From the NCBI RefSeq assembly GCF_020618475.1, contig NZ_CP085335.1:2542001-2606000 (forward strand): DNA of 64,000 bases, given 5' to 3'. Shown in pieces: positions 46,365 to 55,132 of this stretch; within the stretch, counting starts at the first letter, position 1, and every line of letters starts with the position of its first letter. The stretch comes from Haladaptatus halobius (GTDB taxonomy: Archaea > Halobacteriota > Halobacteria > Halobacteriales > Haladaptataceae). The position numbers were made by a program, and so were the translations under genes. The notes under the pieces were generated by a model, which saw only the letters and a program-made list of their open reading frames with translations, did no database searches and was not told the origin of the DNA.

Positions 46365-47613
46365 TTAGTCGTCGCTGGCAGAGGGTTCTGACTCTCGAAA
46401 CGCCGTGAGCGTCATCTGCGCTGGTATGCTCTTCTCACGGTGAGACGTGGCGGTGTCACAACCGCGCCCATCCCGAGGCGAGTCATCGCGTTCCGCCTTG
46501 TCAAGCGGAATGCTCTCTCCCCACGGGTCAACCCGTCGTGCGATATTCGCGGAAGCGTTGATATCAGCCTGAAACGTCGAAACGTAGCAGTCGTCGTTCG
46601 GACACCAGAAATCAGCCTGTGAGTCCCGCTGACCAATACGATTGCAGCCGTGACATGTCTGTGACGTGTACGCCGGGTTCACGTACTCGACCGGGATGCT
46701 TGCCTCCGTCGCCTTATCCTTGATGCACCCTTGCAGTCGGGCGAACGCCCTCGAGTGAAGGCGACGGTTCATGTACTTCCCGTAGTCAAGCCTTCCCGAA
46801 TGTACGCAAGTCCTCCATCACCAACACCGGGTTCTCAAACTGTTTGACGTACTTGATGGTTTGCCGAGACACTTTCTCCACGATGTCGGTGAGCGCGTTC
46901 TGGTAATGCGAGAAGCGGTCTTCAATCCACCACTCGAATGTGCCACGATCTTGGAGGCGTTTCAGGGTCGTGTGCATCTCTTTGCAGAGGTGCTTTGCTC
47001 TGCTTCCGTCATACACGAACGGGTCAGCCAGAGAACCGTCCTTGAGGGCACAGCCCGTTATCAGGCGGTTTCTCCGATGTCTAAGCCGATGTGGTGGCGT
47101 TACCGACCGTCGCTGACTCTTCGACCGGGTACTCGACGGTGACGTGTAGTACCCAGTTCTTCCGGTGCTTCTGAAGCCGTATCTCGCCTGCCTTTGCGTC
47201 CTCTGCTACGAGGTCGTGCCAGAGATCTTCCTGCTCGGGATTGATGCGAAGCGGTATCCAGAAATTCATTCCCCGACCGGGGCGCGGAACCCACCACATA
47301 AACTCATAGTCGCGTTCCTCTAAGTGGTCGAACTTCGCAGACTGATTCGTGAGCCGTATCGGGTGGCCATCGTCCAACTCCTTCGCGTTGTATGTCTTCC
47401 GCAGTTTCGGGACGTAGTTGCACAGAGCAGCCTTCGCCTGATACGACAGGTCGTAGGGCGTCACGATGTCGCTCACCGCCGACATGATACTCGCCCCAGC
47501 GTCGAACGCCTCTTGCAGACCGTCCTGTAGGTGTCGAGCAAGTCGTTGAGTTTCGACTGCTTGTGCACCGTCGGCGGAGCGAAGGTCGCTTGGAGCGTCT
47601 TAGTTATCATCAT
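46365..47613 (-). pseudogene. tnpB: TnpB (OrfB) RNA-guided nuclease of IS1341 type, multiply frameshifted
   Basis: Pieces in three frames assemble to one TnpB of about 410 residues. Start ATG 47613 (MMITKTLQATFAPPTVHKQS), a lost G near 47527 (LLDTYR joined to DGLQEAFDAGAS), then to 47085. Another loss near 47060 joins GLDIGETA to ITGCALKDGSLADPFVYDGS. Two lost G's near 46790-46800 join VLVMEDLR, YIREGL and DYGKYMNRRLHS. The C-terminal zinc finger CHGC...CPNDDC and the RuvC Asp in QADINASANIARR survive. RuvC motif I Asp is in GLDIGET. Nonfunctional as read. Confidence 0.85.
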
Positions 47614-47743
47614 CACTGACGTCTAATCCCTTCTCGATTAGTTCAGCGTAGGCACGGGGATGTCGGATACCGTTGTCACGAGCGTAGTCTTTTACTCGCT
47701 CGTGGAGGTCGTCTCCCCGTTCTATATCGATTTTAGTTCGCAC
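47600..47743 (-). CDS. Small RHH-like protein of the IS1341 element
   Basis: A 47-residue frame from GTG 47743: MRTKIDIERGDDLHERVKDY then ARDNGIRHPRAYAELIEKGL, ending DVSDDDN. The strand-helix-helix pattern suggests a ribbon-helix-helix DNA-binding protein. It overlaps the tnpB start, as such small frames do in haloarchaeal IS1341 elements. Its role may be control of tnpB; not demonstrated. Confidence 0.6.
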   Translation of the reverse strand: MRTKIDIERGDDLHERVKDYARDNGIRHPRAYAELIEKGLDVSDDDN

Positions 47744-47972
47744 AATTATTTGTGCATTATTTTTGCACTAATAATTTGCGTTGGGTATTCGGACTGCTGT
47801 AGATGGTGACTTGCGTAGTCGAGTGACGCGATTCACGCCTGCCCTAAAGGGCGGAATTCTCTCGCTGTTTAAAGATAGTCGAGTCGATCTTCAATGCGTT
47901 CACTCGTTCGAGCAATGATAAACCCGGTCGACCTCCGGTGGTTTCATACCTTATTGATTGGTATCCTTTCGC

Positions 47973-49430
47973 ATGACAAAGAGCGACGACCCGATAGCGG
48001 CGATGGAATGGTTGCTCGACCGCTTAGAGGACGACGACGATGTCGCGTACGCTGAGGTGGGAGCCGTCTCGCAGGCGAAGACGGACATCGTCGTGACCGA
48101 AGATGGCCCACGGGACGAACTCATGTTCGACGAGACAGGCATCTGGTGTCGCGTCTTCGCCAATGGCGCTGCCGACTATCGATACACGACGAATTTAAAC
48201 GAGGAGACGTTAGCCGACGTAGCGGACAGAGCAGTTCGCGGCGGCAAGTTCCTGGCCCAGGCTGACCCCGCCCGATTTGACCAGCTCACCACCCACAGAG
48301 CCGTCCACGATGGTTGGGCAATAGATCGAATCGACAATGTACCGCTAGAAACGAAACGCTCGACCATTAAAGCAAGTCTCACAGCGGCGGCAGATATTGA
48401 TCTAGAACGACAGTGGGTCAACTATGCCGACGCGCACGTTGAGGAGACCGCGGCGACGACGACTGGAAGCACCGTTCGAACGACGCTAGACCGCGCGAGC
48501 GTGGTGTTCACCTTCGCAGTCCGAAACGGGCCGACGATTCGACGCCACGCCGGGTCCACTCGAGGCGCAGCGTTCCTCGACGAGCTCCCAGACATGTTCG
48601 AGTCCGTAGCCGCCGACGCTCGGATGTTGACGCGAGCGGCGACGGCCGACGTGCCGACCGGCGAGACGACCGTCGTTCTAAGTCCGCGGGCGGCCGGGCA
48701 GTTGTTCGCGTTCGTCTCGCGATATCTCGAAGCAGACATGGTCGAGATGGGATTAAGTCCATACAACATCGGCGACGAACTCGGTCCCGAGTCGCTGTCG
48801 ATAGAGGATACCGTTCACGCCGGATCGTGGGCCGCTCGCAGCTATGACGCCGAACTCCGGCCGACGACACCGGTGCAACTGGCCGAGAATGGAACTGTGA
48901 CGAGATACCTCCACAACACCGCCACCGGAGTCGAAGCAGACGAGTCTCCCACCGGGAACGCTGTCCACAGTCTCGGCTTCGGGCAGGCACCACGAATCCA
49001 TGCCCGCCATCTAGAGGTCGCACCCGGCGACACCAGCCGGACGGCCCTCCGCGACGGGGCCGACGTACTCGTCGAACAATTCGACGAACCGTGGCTTCGT
49101 GACGAGTTTGAACGCGTCCAGCGGTCGGGCGTCATGCCCGCTAGTGCCCTCTACGCGAGAGATATTGACCGAAAAGTCGATAATCGAACCGACCGAGGCT
49201 GCGCCGAGTTCCCCATCGCGGAGGGCTACAGACTTCGGAACAGCGAACGCGCCGGCCGCATCGAAGGGCTATCGCTAGCGTACGACCCCTCGACACTCCG
49301 CAAGGTGACCGCCATCGGATGTGTTCGCGGAACTGTCACGGGTGTCGACGAGAAACACAAATCACAGATTCCGTACGCGGTGACTGCGCCCAGCGTTCGC
49401 CTCCGAACGAGGCTTTGCACTCAAAAGTAA
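47973..49430 (+). CDS. TldD/PmbA-family (TldE-like) metallopeptidase homologue
   Basis: A 485-residue protein of the TldD/TldE family. Family blocks: TNLNEETLADVADRAVRGGK at about 75-95, TTVVLSPRAAGQLFAFV, and HNTATGVEADESPTGNAV with LEVAPGDTS, typical of PmbA/TldE. The HExxxH-like zinc motif of TldD is absent, so it is the non-catalytic or TldE-type partner. Bacterial TldD/E degrades unfolded small peptides and processes leader peptides. No TldD is visible beside it. It lies upstream of an M14 deacylase and a peptide ABC transporter. Confidence 0.85.
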   Translation: MTKSDDPIAAMEWLLDRLEDDDDVAYAEVGAVSQAKTDIVVTEDGPRDELMFDETGIWCRVFANGAADYRYTTNLNEETLADVADRAVRGGKFLAQADPARFDQLTTHRAVHDGWAIDRIDNVPLETKRSTIKASLTAAADIDLERQWVNYADAHVEETAATTTGSTVRTTLDRASVVFTFAVRNGPTIRRHAGSTRGAAFLDELPDMFESVAADARMLTRAATADVPTGETTVVLSPRAAGQLFAFVSRYLEADMVEMGLSPYNIGDELGPESLSIEDTVHAGSWAARSYDAELRPTTPVQLAENGTVTRYLHNTATGVEADESPTGNAVHSLGFGQAPRIHARHLEVAPGDTSRTALRDGADVLVEQFDEPWLRDEFERVQRSGVMPASALYARDIDRKVDNRTDRGCAEFPIAEGYRLRNSERAGRIEGLSLAYDPSTLRKVTAIGCVRGTVTGVDEKHKSQIPYAVTAPSVRLRTRLCTQK

Positions 49431-49847
49431 GCCGCGGAGAGGAATTAGTCAGAAACTACAGAACTCGCTGTCGGTGACGATACGTAGCGAACAGAGCTTC
49501 CCCCGGAAATGCTTCCATACGACGAACGTGTCGTCGACGATAGAATTCCCGGTGGGTTTACAATCCACCTCTACGGAGGTCTCAATTATCAGGATTGCCA
49601 GCGTCTCCGATAACCAACGAGAGAGGCGACAACTAACCGACTGACTCACGAAAATGACGAACTCACGATCAGCTATGTTTCATCGGGGTACTGTAGAACG
49701 GCAGAGAGCTCGTCTCGCTACGCGACGGCAAATCGATCACGAAGGGCGGGCTGCTCCCGTCGCATCGACCCGATCACCCGGTCCGCCCATCGGACCGCAA
49801 CGCATGCCGGAGACATCGACTTACACGGATAGTCGCCGGAAAGACCC
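49431..49847. other. 417-base gap without a confident gene
   Basis: Neither strand gives a family I recognise. A minus-strand frame at 49449-49649 (KHFRGKLCSLRIVTDSEF) has the look of a transposase scrap, but this is only an impression. The promoter for the M14 gene must lie in the right-hand part. Confidence 0.35.
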
Positions 49848-50903
49848 ATGAAGCTTGGAACTGCAGAGTCGGACCCCGGTGAGGTTTCTACGGGCTATCT
49901 CTCCGTCACTGATTTGCCGACGGGGCAGCCCGAACATATTCCCGTCGTTGTCATCGAAGGAGAAAAATCCGGGCCGACGGTATGGGTGACCGGAACGATT
50001 CACGGCGACGAACCGACCGGAATGGAAGCGATACACGAGTTTGTGGCCCGAATTCGGGACGAACCGCTCCAGGGAACCGTCGTCTGTATTCCGGTGATGA
50101 ACCCGTCTGGACTCCGGACGAATGCTCGAACCTCATACTATCACGGTGACGACCCGAATCGGTACTTCGGCTTCGAGCGCGGAGACGGCGAGACGCCACC
50201 AAGCGTTCAGCAGTTGATCTGCGAGCGGCTGTACGAGGAGATCAGCGCGAGCGCAGATGTGGTCATCTCGCTTCATACGTCTTGGGTCGCGACGTACCCG
50301 TACACGATTCGACCGCGAGTGAGCTACGGGGAAAATCGAGAGAAAGTCGAAGCCGTCGAGTTACGTGACCGTATCACCGAACTCACTGATGCGTTCGGCC
50401 TCCCTGTGGTCAACCAGTTCAGTCACGAGGAGACCGAGCGACGGTCGCTCGAGCACACGTTGACCGGGACAGCCGTCGCAGACGGGATTCCGGCGTTCAC
50501 TCCGGAACTCGGCGGTCGGTTCGTCGTGGAACAGGACGTCTGTGAGGCAGCTATCGTCGGGTTGTACAACGTGCTCCACGTCTCCGGGATGGTCACCGAA
50601 TCGACGTCGTTCCCGATGGAGTTCGAGCTGTCTGCCGAGACCGATCTCAAACGGCTCATCCACCCACACGCGGACACCGCTGGAATCGTTCAATATAGGG
50701 TGCAAGAGGGAGAGTGGGTCCAATCGGGACAGGTAGTTGCGGATATTGTCACTCCCCACGGGGAGACGAAGACCCGAGTGAACGCAGACCACTCGGGGTA
50801 CGTCCTCAGCCGTTACGAGGGCGTGGCAGTATACGAAAACGATCCACTCCTCGATATGGCCGTACCAGACGACGAACCACTGCTACGAGAGCACCGAGAC
50901 TAA
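49848..50903 (+). CDS. Succinylglutamate desuccinylase/aspartoacylase family (M14) deacylase
   Basis: A 351-residue zinc deacylase. Zinc ligands: IHGDEPTGMEA (HxxE) and VISLHTS; Arg/Tyr substrate region NPSGLRTNARTSYYHGDDPN; C-terminal beta-barrel (HADTAGIVQYRVQEGEWVQS) as in the DoeB/EutE-like branch. These enzymes deacylate N-acyl amino acids such as N-acetyl-diaminobutyrate. It faces the ABC transporter operon tail to tail and probably processes an imported compound. Distinct from the shorter paralogue at 24983. Confidence 0.88.
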   Translation: MKLGTAESDPGEVSTGYLSVTDLPTGQPEHIPVVVIEGEKSGPTVWVTGTIHGDEPTGMEAIHEFVARIRDEPLQGTVVCIPVMNPSGLRTNARTSYYHGDDPNRYFGFERGDGETPPSVQQLICERLYEEISASADVVISLHTSWVATYPYTIRPRVSYGENREKVEAVELRDRITELTDAFGLPVVNQFSHEETERRSLEHTLTGTAVADGIPAFTPELGGRFVVEQDVCEAAIVGLYNVLHVSGMVTESTSFPMEFELSAETDLKRLIHPHADTAGIVQYRVQEGEWVQSGQVVADIVTPHGETKTRVNADHSGYVLSRYEGVAVYENDPLLDMAVPDDEPLLREHRD

Positions 50904-50968
50904 TTGGGTTCGTAGCGGCGCCCGGTGAGTTCGGGGCAGCGCCCGGTGAGCGAGACGAGATGAATAGG

Positions 50969-52069
50969 TCAATCGTCCGCCGGTGCCGACTCGGTGTCGT
51001 CGCTCGTGGTGACTTCGTCCTCTCGACGTTCACCTGCTAACTCCTCGTAGGGATTGTACCCCTCCGCACTCTCGTAGAGGTGGCAGGCGATGTCCTGCTC
51101 TCCGTCGACGTCCGCCTTCTGTTCCAACGGCGGGGCGACTTTGTCACAGACGTCGCCGATGTGCTTCGGACAGCGGGCCTTGAACCGACAGCCAGTCGGA
51201 ATGTCGATAACGTCGCCCACTTCGCCCTGTAATTCGACTCGCTCACGTCCCACGTCCGGGTCGGGGACGGGAACCGCGTTGATGAGTGCCTGAGTGTAGG
51301 GATGTTGGGGATTCTCAATTACCTGGTCCGTCGGCCCCTTCTCGACGATTTTGCCCATGTACATGATAGCGAGGCGGTCGCACATATGCCGAAGCAACGA
51401 GAGATCGTGACTGATGTAGACGACCGAAAGTCCGAACTCGTCGGTCATCCGATCCAGCAGCGACAGAACTCCGGCTCGGAGACTAACGTCGAGCATCGAC
51501 ACCGGTTCGTCTGCGACGATAAAATCGGGATCAAGCGCGAGGGCACGCGCGATGGCGACGCGTTGGCGCTGACCTCCGGACAGCTCATGGGGATACTGAT
51601 CGAAGTACTGCTCGGCCGGGAGAAGTTCCGCGAATTCTAGTGCGCGCTGGACCCGCGCAGTCTCGTTGCGGATGTCGTGGATGCGGAGCGGTTCGGCAAC
51701 GGTGTCGTACACCGTCATCCGGGGATTCAGGCTCTCGAACGGGTCCTGAAATATCATCTGGGCGTTCTGCCGGAACTCTTTGAGTTCGTCGTCGCTGGCC
51801 TTCGAAAGCCCTTTGTCGTTGTAAATGATTTCACCGGCGGTCGGTTCATGGAGCTTTACCAGCGACATTCCCGTTGTGGTCTTGCCGCAGCCGGACTCGC
51901 CTGCCAATCCGAGAGTTTCGCCCGCGTGAAGGTCGAAACTGACGCCGTCGACGGCGTGGACGTACTCTGGTTCCCCACCGGAGACCGACTGCATCAGACT
52001 TGCTATCCACCCCTGATCGACCTTGAAGTGTTTCTTGAGATCGTCGACTTTGAGGAGTACGTCGCTCAT
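50969..52069 (-). CDS. Peptide-type ABC transporter ATPase (DppF/OppF-like)
   Basis: A 366-residue ATPase. Walker A is [11 protein letters not shown], the signature LSGGQRQR, Walker [13 protein letters not shown], with the C-terminal oligopeptide/dipeptide domain ([20 protein letters not shown]). ATG 52069 ([10 protein letters not shown]) is one base from the preceding ATPase stop. Last gene of a five-gene operon transcribed leftward from 56812. Confidence 0.94.
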   Translation of the reverse strand: MSDVLLKVDDLKKHFKVDQGWIASLMQSVSGGEPEYVHAVDGVSFDLHAGETLGLAGESGCGKTTTGMSLVKLHEPTAGEIIYNDKGLSKASDDELKEFRQNAQMIFQDPFESLNPRMTVYDTVAEPLRIHDIRNETARVQRALEFAELLPAEQYFDQYPHELSGGQRQRVAIARALALDPDFIVADEPVSMLDVSLRAGVLSLLDRMTDEFGLSVVYISHDLSLLRHMCDRLAIMYMGKIVEKGPTDQVIENPQHPYTQALINAVPVPDPDVGRERVELQGEVGDVIDIPTGCRFKARCPKHIGDVCDKVAPPLEQKADVDGEQDIACHLYESAEGYNPYEELAGERREDEVTTSDDTESAPADD

Positions 52070-52070
52070 C

Positions 52071-53108
52071 TCAGTCACCTCCGACGTCTTGGGCTGCAGC
52101 AGTCTGGTCCCACGTTCTTGCGTCGTCGGCGTACGGACGTAGCTCTGCGTCGATCTCGTCGGCATAGTGGCAGTACGATCGCAGGCTGTTGATGTACTGT
52201 GCTTCAGGTTCCTCCTCGCGGCACCGGTCGGTTGCCATCGGACATCGCTCGGCGAATCGACAGCCCTGGGGCGGATCCACCAGTTCGGGTGGATACCCCG
52301 CTATGGACAGTAGGTCTTGGTCCGTCATCCGGATGTTCGGGAACGCCCGCTTCAGGCCAATAGTGTATGGGTGATACGGTTGATTGAATATCTCTTCGAC
52401 CGATCCCTCTTCCGCCACTTTCCCAGCGTACATCACGAGGACACGGTCGCATGTCTCAGCAACAACACTCACGTCGTGGGTGATGACCAGCATTGAGGAG
52501 TTAATCTCCTGTTGAATCGAGCTGATGCGTTTGAGGATCTGATCCTGCATGATGACATCAAGCGCCGTGGTCGGCTCATCGGCCAACATCAGCGACGGTT
52601 CGAGCACAAGCGCCATCGCGATCATGGCGCGCTGACGCATCCCGCCGGAGAACTGATGGGGATAATCGTCGGCACGATCCGGGTCCAGTCCTACGAGTTC
52701 GAACATCTCAGTCACCATCTCGTCGGCCTCAACGCGGCCCGTTCCTGGACGATGAGTCTCGACTGCCTCGACTATTTGTTCGCGGATGGTGTACACTGGG
52801 TCCAACGAGTTCATCGCCGACTGAGCGATCATCGATATCTCTTCCCACTTGAGGCGGCGGCGCTCGGGGCCTATCATTTCGGTGAGATCGTCGCCCTTGA
52901 ACTCGATGCTGCCGTGGTTGACATATCCAGCGTCGGGAAGGATGCCGATTATCGCCTTAGCGAGTGTGGTCTTACCGCAACCCGACTCGCCGACGATGCC
53001 GAGGTTCTCGCCCTCTTCGAGTTCGAATGACACACCGTCGACCGCCTGAGCGGGACCATCTTCGGTTTCGTAGTAGACTTCGAGGTCTTTGACTTCGAGT
53101 AGACTCAT
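52071..53108 (-). CDS. Peptide-type ABC transporter ATPase (DppD/OppD-like)
   Basis: A 345-residue ATPase with Walker [13 protein letters not shown], signature QFSGGMRQRAMIA, Walker B PSLMLADEPTTALDV and C-terminal oligopeptide-domain Cys (GCRFAERCPMATDRC). ATG 53108 overlaps the stop of the permease gene (ATGA), showing translational coupling. Confidence 0.94.
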   Translation of the reverse strand: MSLLEVKDLEVYYETEDGPAQAVDGVSFELEEGENLGIVGESGCGKTTLAKAIIGILPDAGYVNHGSIEFKGDDLTEMIGPERRRLKWEEISMIAQSAMNSLDPVYTIREQIVEAVETHRPGTGRVEADEMVTEMFELVGLDPDRADDYPHQFSGGMRQRAMIAMALVLEPSLMLADEPTTALDVIMQDQILKRISSIQQEINSSMLVITHDVSVVAETCDRVLVMYAGKVAEEGSVEEIFNQPYHPYTIGLKRAFPNIRMTDQDLLSIAGYPPELVDPPQGCRFAERCPMATDRCREEEPEAQYINSLRSYCHYADEIDAELRPYADDARTWDQTAAAQDVGGD

Positions 53109-54085
53109 TGTAGCTTGGGGTTGGTTATCTCTTCGTAGCCGCGGCCGATGAGGAAGCCGCTAATCACGAGTAGTCCGATACAGATGCCCGGCGGTACGAA
53201 CCACCACCACGCACCGAACTGGAGTGCCGAGTACGCTCGCGATGCCTGGAGCATCGTGCCCCACGAGACGGTGTTCGGATCGCCGAGACCGATGAACGAG
53301 ACGCCCGCCTCGGCCAAGATCGCCCACGCGATGCCGAACGAACCGTACAGGAATGTTAGCGGCAGGACGTTGGGGGCAAGATGTCTACTGATGATATGCC
53401 AGTCGCCTGCACCGGCGACCTCCGCGGCCTTCACGAACGGCCGCTCGCGGAGTGAGAGTGCCTGCGACCGAATAACACGGGCGGTCGAACGCCACTGGAG
53501 GATGATCAACGCGAGGATGATGTTCCAGAGATTCGGCCCCAGCACTGCGACGAGGACGATGACGGTCGGCAACAACGGCATTCCGTACAGAAAGTCGACC
53601 AGCCGCATGAGCGCGTCGTCGACTTTTCCGCCGTAGTAGCCCGCGACAAGACCGACGAGCGTCCCTATCCCGGCGGTGAACACCGCTGCGATGAGCCCGA
53701 CCATCAGCGCCGCACGCGTACCGTACACGAGTTGGCTGAAGATGTCGAACCCCTCTGCGGTCGTCCCAAGGATGTAGGAATTGTCGGCGCCAAGGAGCGA
53801 TGGTTTTGCCCACTTTTGGATAATTATCTCGGCGTCACCCTGATACTGGCGCTGAAGGGGCTGATGGGTCGCGATGTACGGCGCAAAGATGGCAACGAGT
53901 ACGAACCCTGCCACGGTTATCAGCGAGAGCTTGACCGAGAGTTCGCTGGTCAATTTTCCCCAGTGGTCGCGAAGCGTCTCACGCCAGAGACGGGCTGTTC
54001 GTTGCCACTTGTTGATCTCGTGATCGGACGACCTGTCGTCGAGGTCGGTGAATATCGACCGACTGGTTGGTTCTTCTTGTGCCAT
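53105..54085 (-). CDS. Peptide-type ABC transporter permease (DppC/OppC-like)
   Basis: A 326-residue permease with an N-terminal cytoplasmic tail, one helix (ITVAGFVLVAIFAPYIATH), a periplasmic loop and five more helices. The EAA loop is KAAEVAGAGDWHIISRHLAP. Length and layout are those of the DppC side. Four bases separate it from dppB. Confidence 0.94.
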   Translation of the reverse strand: MAQEEPTSRSIFTDLDDRSSDHEINKWQRTARLWRETLRDHWGKLTSELSVKLSLITVAGFVLVAIFAPYIATHQPLQRQYQGDAEIIIQKWAKPSLLGADNSYILGTTAEGFDIFSQLVYGTRAALMVGLIAAVFTAGIGTLVGLVAGYYGGKVDDALMRLVDFLYGMPLLPTVIVLVAVLGPNLWNIILALIILQWRSTARVIRSQALSLRERPFVKAAEVAGAGDWHIISRHLAPNVLPLTFLYGSFGIAWAILAEAGVSFIGLGDPNTVSWGTMLQASRAYSALQFGAWWWFVPPGICIGLLVISGFLIGRGYEEITNPKLQ

Positions 54086-54089
54086 TGTT

Positions 54090-55067
54090 CTAATCGTAGG
54101 TCACCCGAGGATCAAGATATCCGTACGCCAAATCGGCGATGAAGTTCAGAGTGATGATGGTTGCAGCGAGGACTATGAACGTCCCCTGTGCGACGGGGAA
54201 GTCCCGCCGGAGCACTGCTCGCACCATCTCCCGACCGAGACCGGGCCACGCGAACACCGTCTCGATGAGGACGCTCCCGCCGACGGCATAGCCGAGGGCG
54301 ATGGCCGCTGCGGTGACGATGGGCAGCAGCGCGTTCCGTGCGGCGTGTTTGAACATTATGGTCCGCTCTTTCAGTCCCTTCGCGCGGCAGACATCGATAA
54401 AGTCCTCCGAAAGCACTTCGAGCATGCTGGAACGCATGATGAGCAGCGGGTAGCCCATGAAATAGAAGCCCAGCACCAGCGCCGGAGCGAGGAGGTGATG
54501 CAGGAAATCTAGGGAGAACACTATCTGCCAGAATCCCGTACTTTGAGATCCCAGACTGGTCATACCACTCATTGGGATGACGCCAAGGCCTGCACCGAAA
54601 ATCCACAGGACGATAAGTCCGACGTAGAACGTGGGAACGCTCCGAGCGGTCAGTGCAACGATGACTGTATTTTTCTCGAACCGGGAGCCACGGTACCACC
54701 CAGATAAGATGCCGAGCGTGATACCAATAGCGTAAGCCAAGATGAACGCCGTCAGCATGAGCACGAGCGTGTTTGGCAGGTAGGTCGCAATGACGTCTGT
54801 GACTGGTCGGTTCGAGTGGAATGATTGACCGAAATCCAGCTTTATCAGGTTCTCAAGGAACTTGATGTACTGAATGTGGAGTGGTTGGTCGAGGCCGTAG
54901 CTTGCGATAATCTTTCGACGCGCTTCCGGCGTCATTTGTGAGGAAACCACGTACGAGGTCGGGTCACCTGGCATGAGTCGAAACAGGCCGAATAGCACCG
55001 TCCCGACCGCCCAGAGCGTCACGACGAGTTGGAGCGTGCGTCTGATAACGAAACTCGCTTTTCCCAT
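54090..55067 (-). CDS. Peptide-type ABC transporter permease (DppB/OppB-like)
   Basis: A 325-residue permease of six helices. N-terminal helix FVIRRTLQLVVTLWAVGTVL is followed by the family GDP motif (LMPGDPTSYVV) and YGLDQPLHIQYIKFL; the EAA loop is CRAKGLKERTIMFKHAARNA. It follows the substrate-binding protein gene by 65 bases, in which a TATA-like stretch is visible, so an extra internal promoter is possible. Confidence 0.94.
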   Translation of the reverse strand: MGKASFVIRRTLQLVVTLWAVGTVLFGLFRLMPGDPTSYVVSSQMTPEARRKIIASYGLDQPLHIQYIKFLENLIKLDFGQSFHSNRPVTDVIATYLPNTLVLMLTAFILAYAIGITLGILSGWYRGSRFEKNTVIVALTARSVPTFYVGLIVLWIFGAGLGVIPMSGMTSLGSQSTGFWQIVFSLDFLHHLLAPALVLGFYFMGYPLLIMRSSMLEVLSEDFIDVCRAKGLKERTIMFKHAARNALLPIVTAAAIALGYAVGGSVLIETVFAWPGLGREMVRAVLRRDFPVAQGTFIVLAATIITLNFIADLAYGYLDPRVTYD

Positions 55068-55132
55068 GATATTGTATTATATTTTTCCGTTTTATTTAAG
55101 TGAGATCGCGAACCGAAATCGGTTCGTCCAGC

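Larger units (their letters stand above)
46316..47870 (-). mobile_element. Decayed IS1341-type (IS605 family) element
   Basis: On the minus strand: a left-end hairpin (GCCCTAAAGGGC, 47841-47852), a small RHH-like frame, a broken tnpB, and a right end (GGAAGCCTCGCCGTTACGGC then GGAGGATGTTAC, within 46316-46350). There is no tnpA, as in IS1341 elements. The right end would have encoded the guide (omega) RNA of TnpB. Ends are approximate. Confidence 0.75.
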
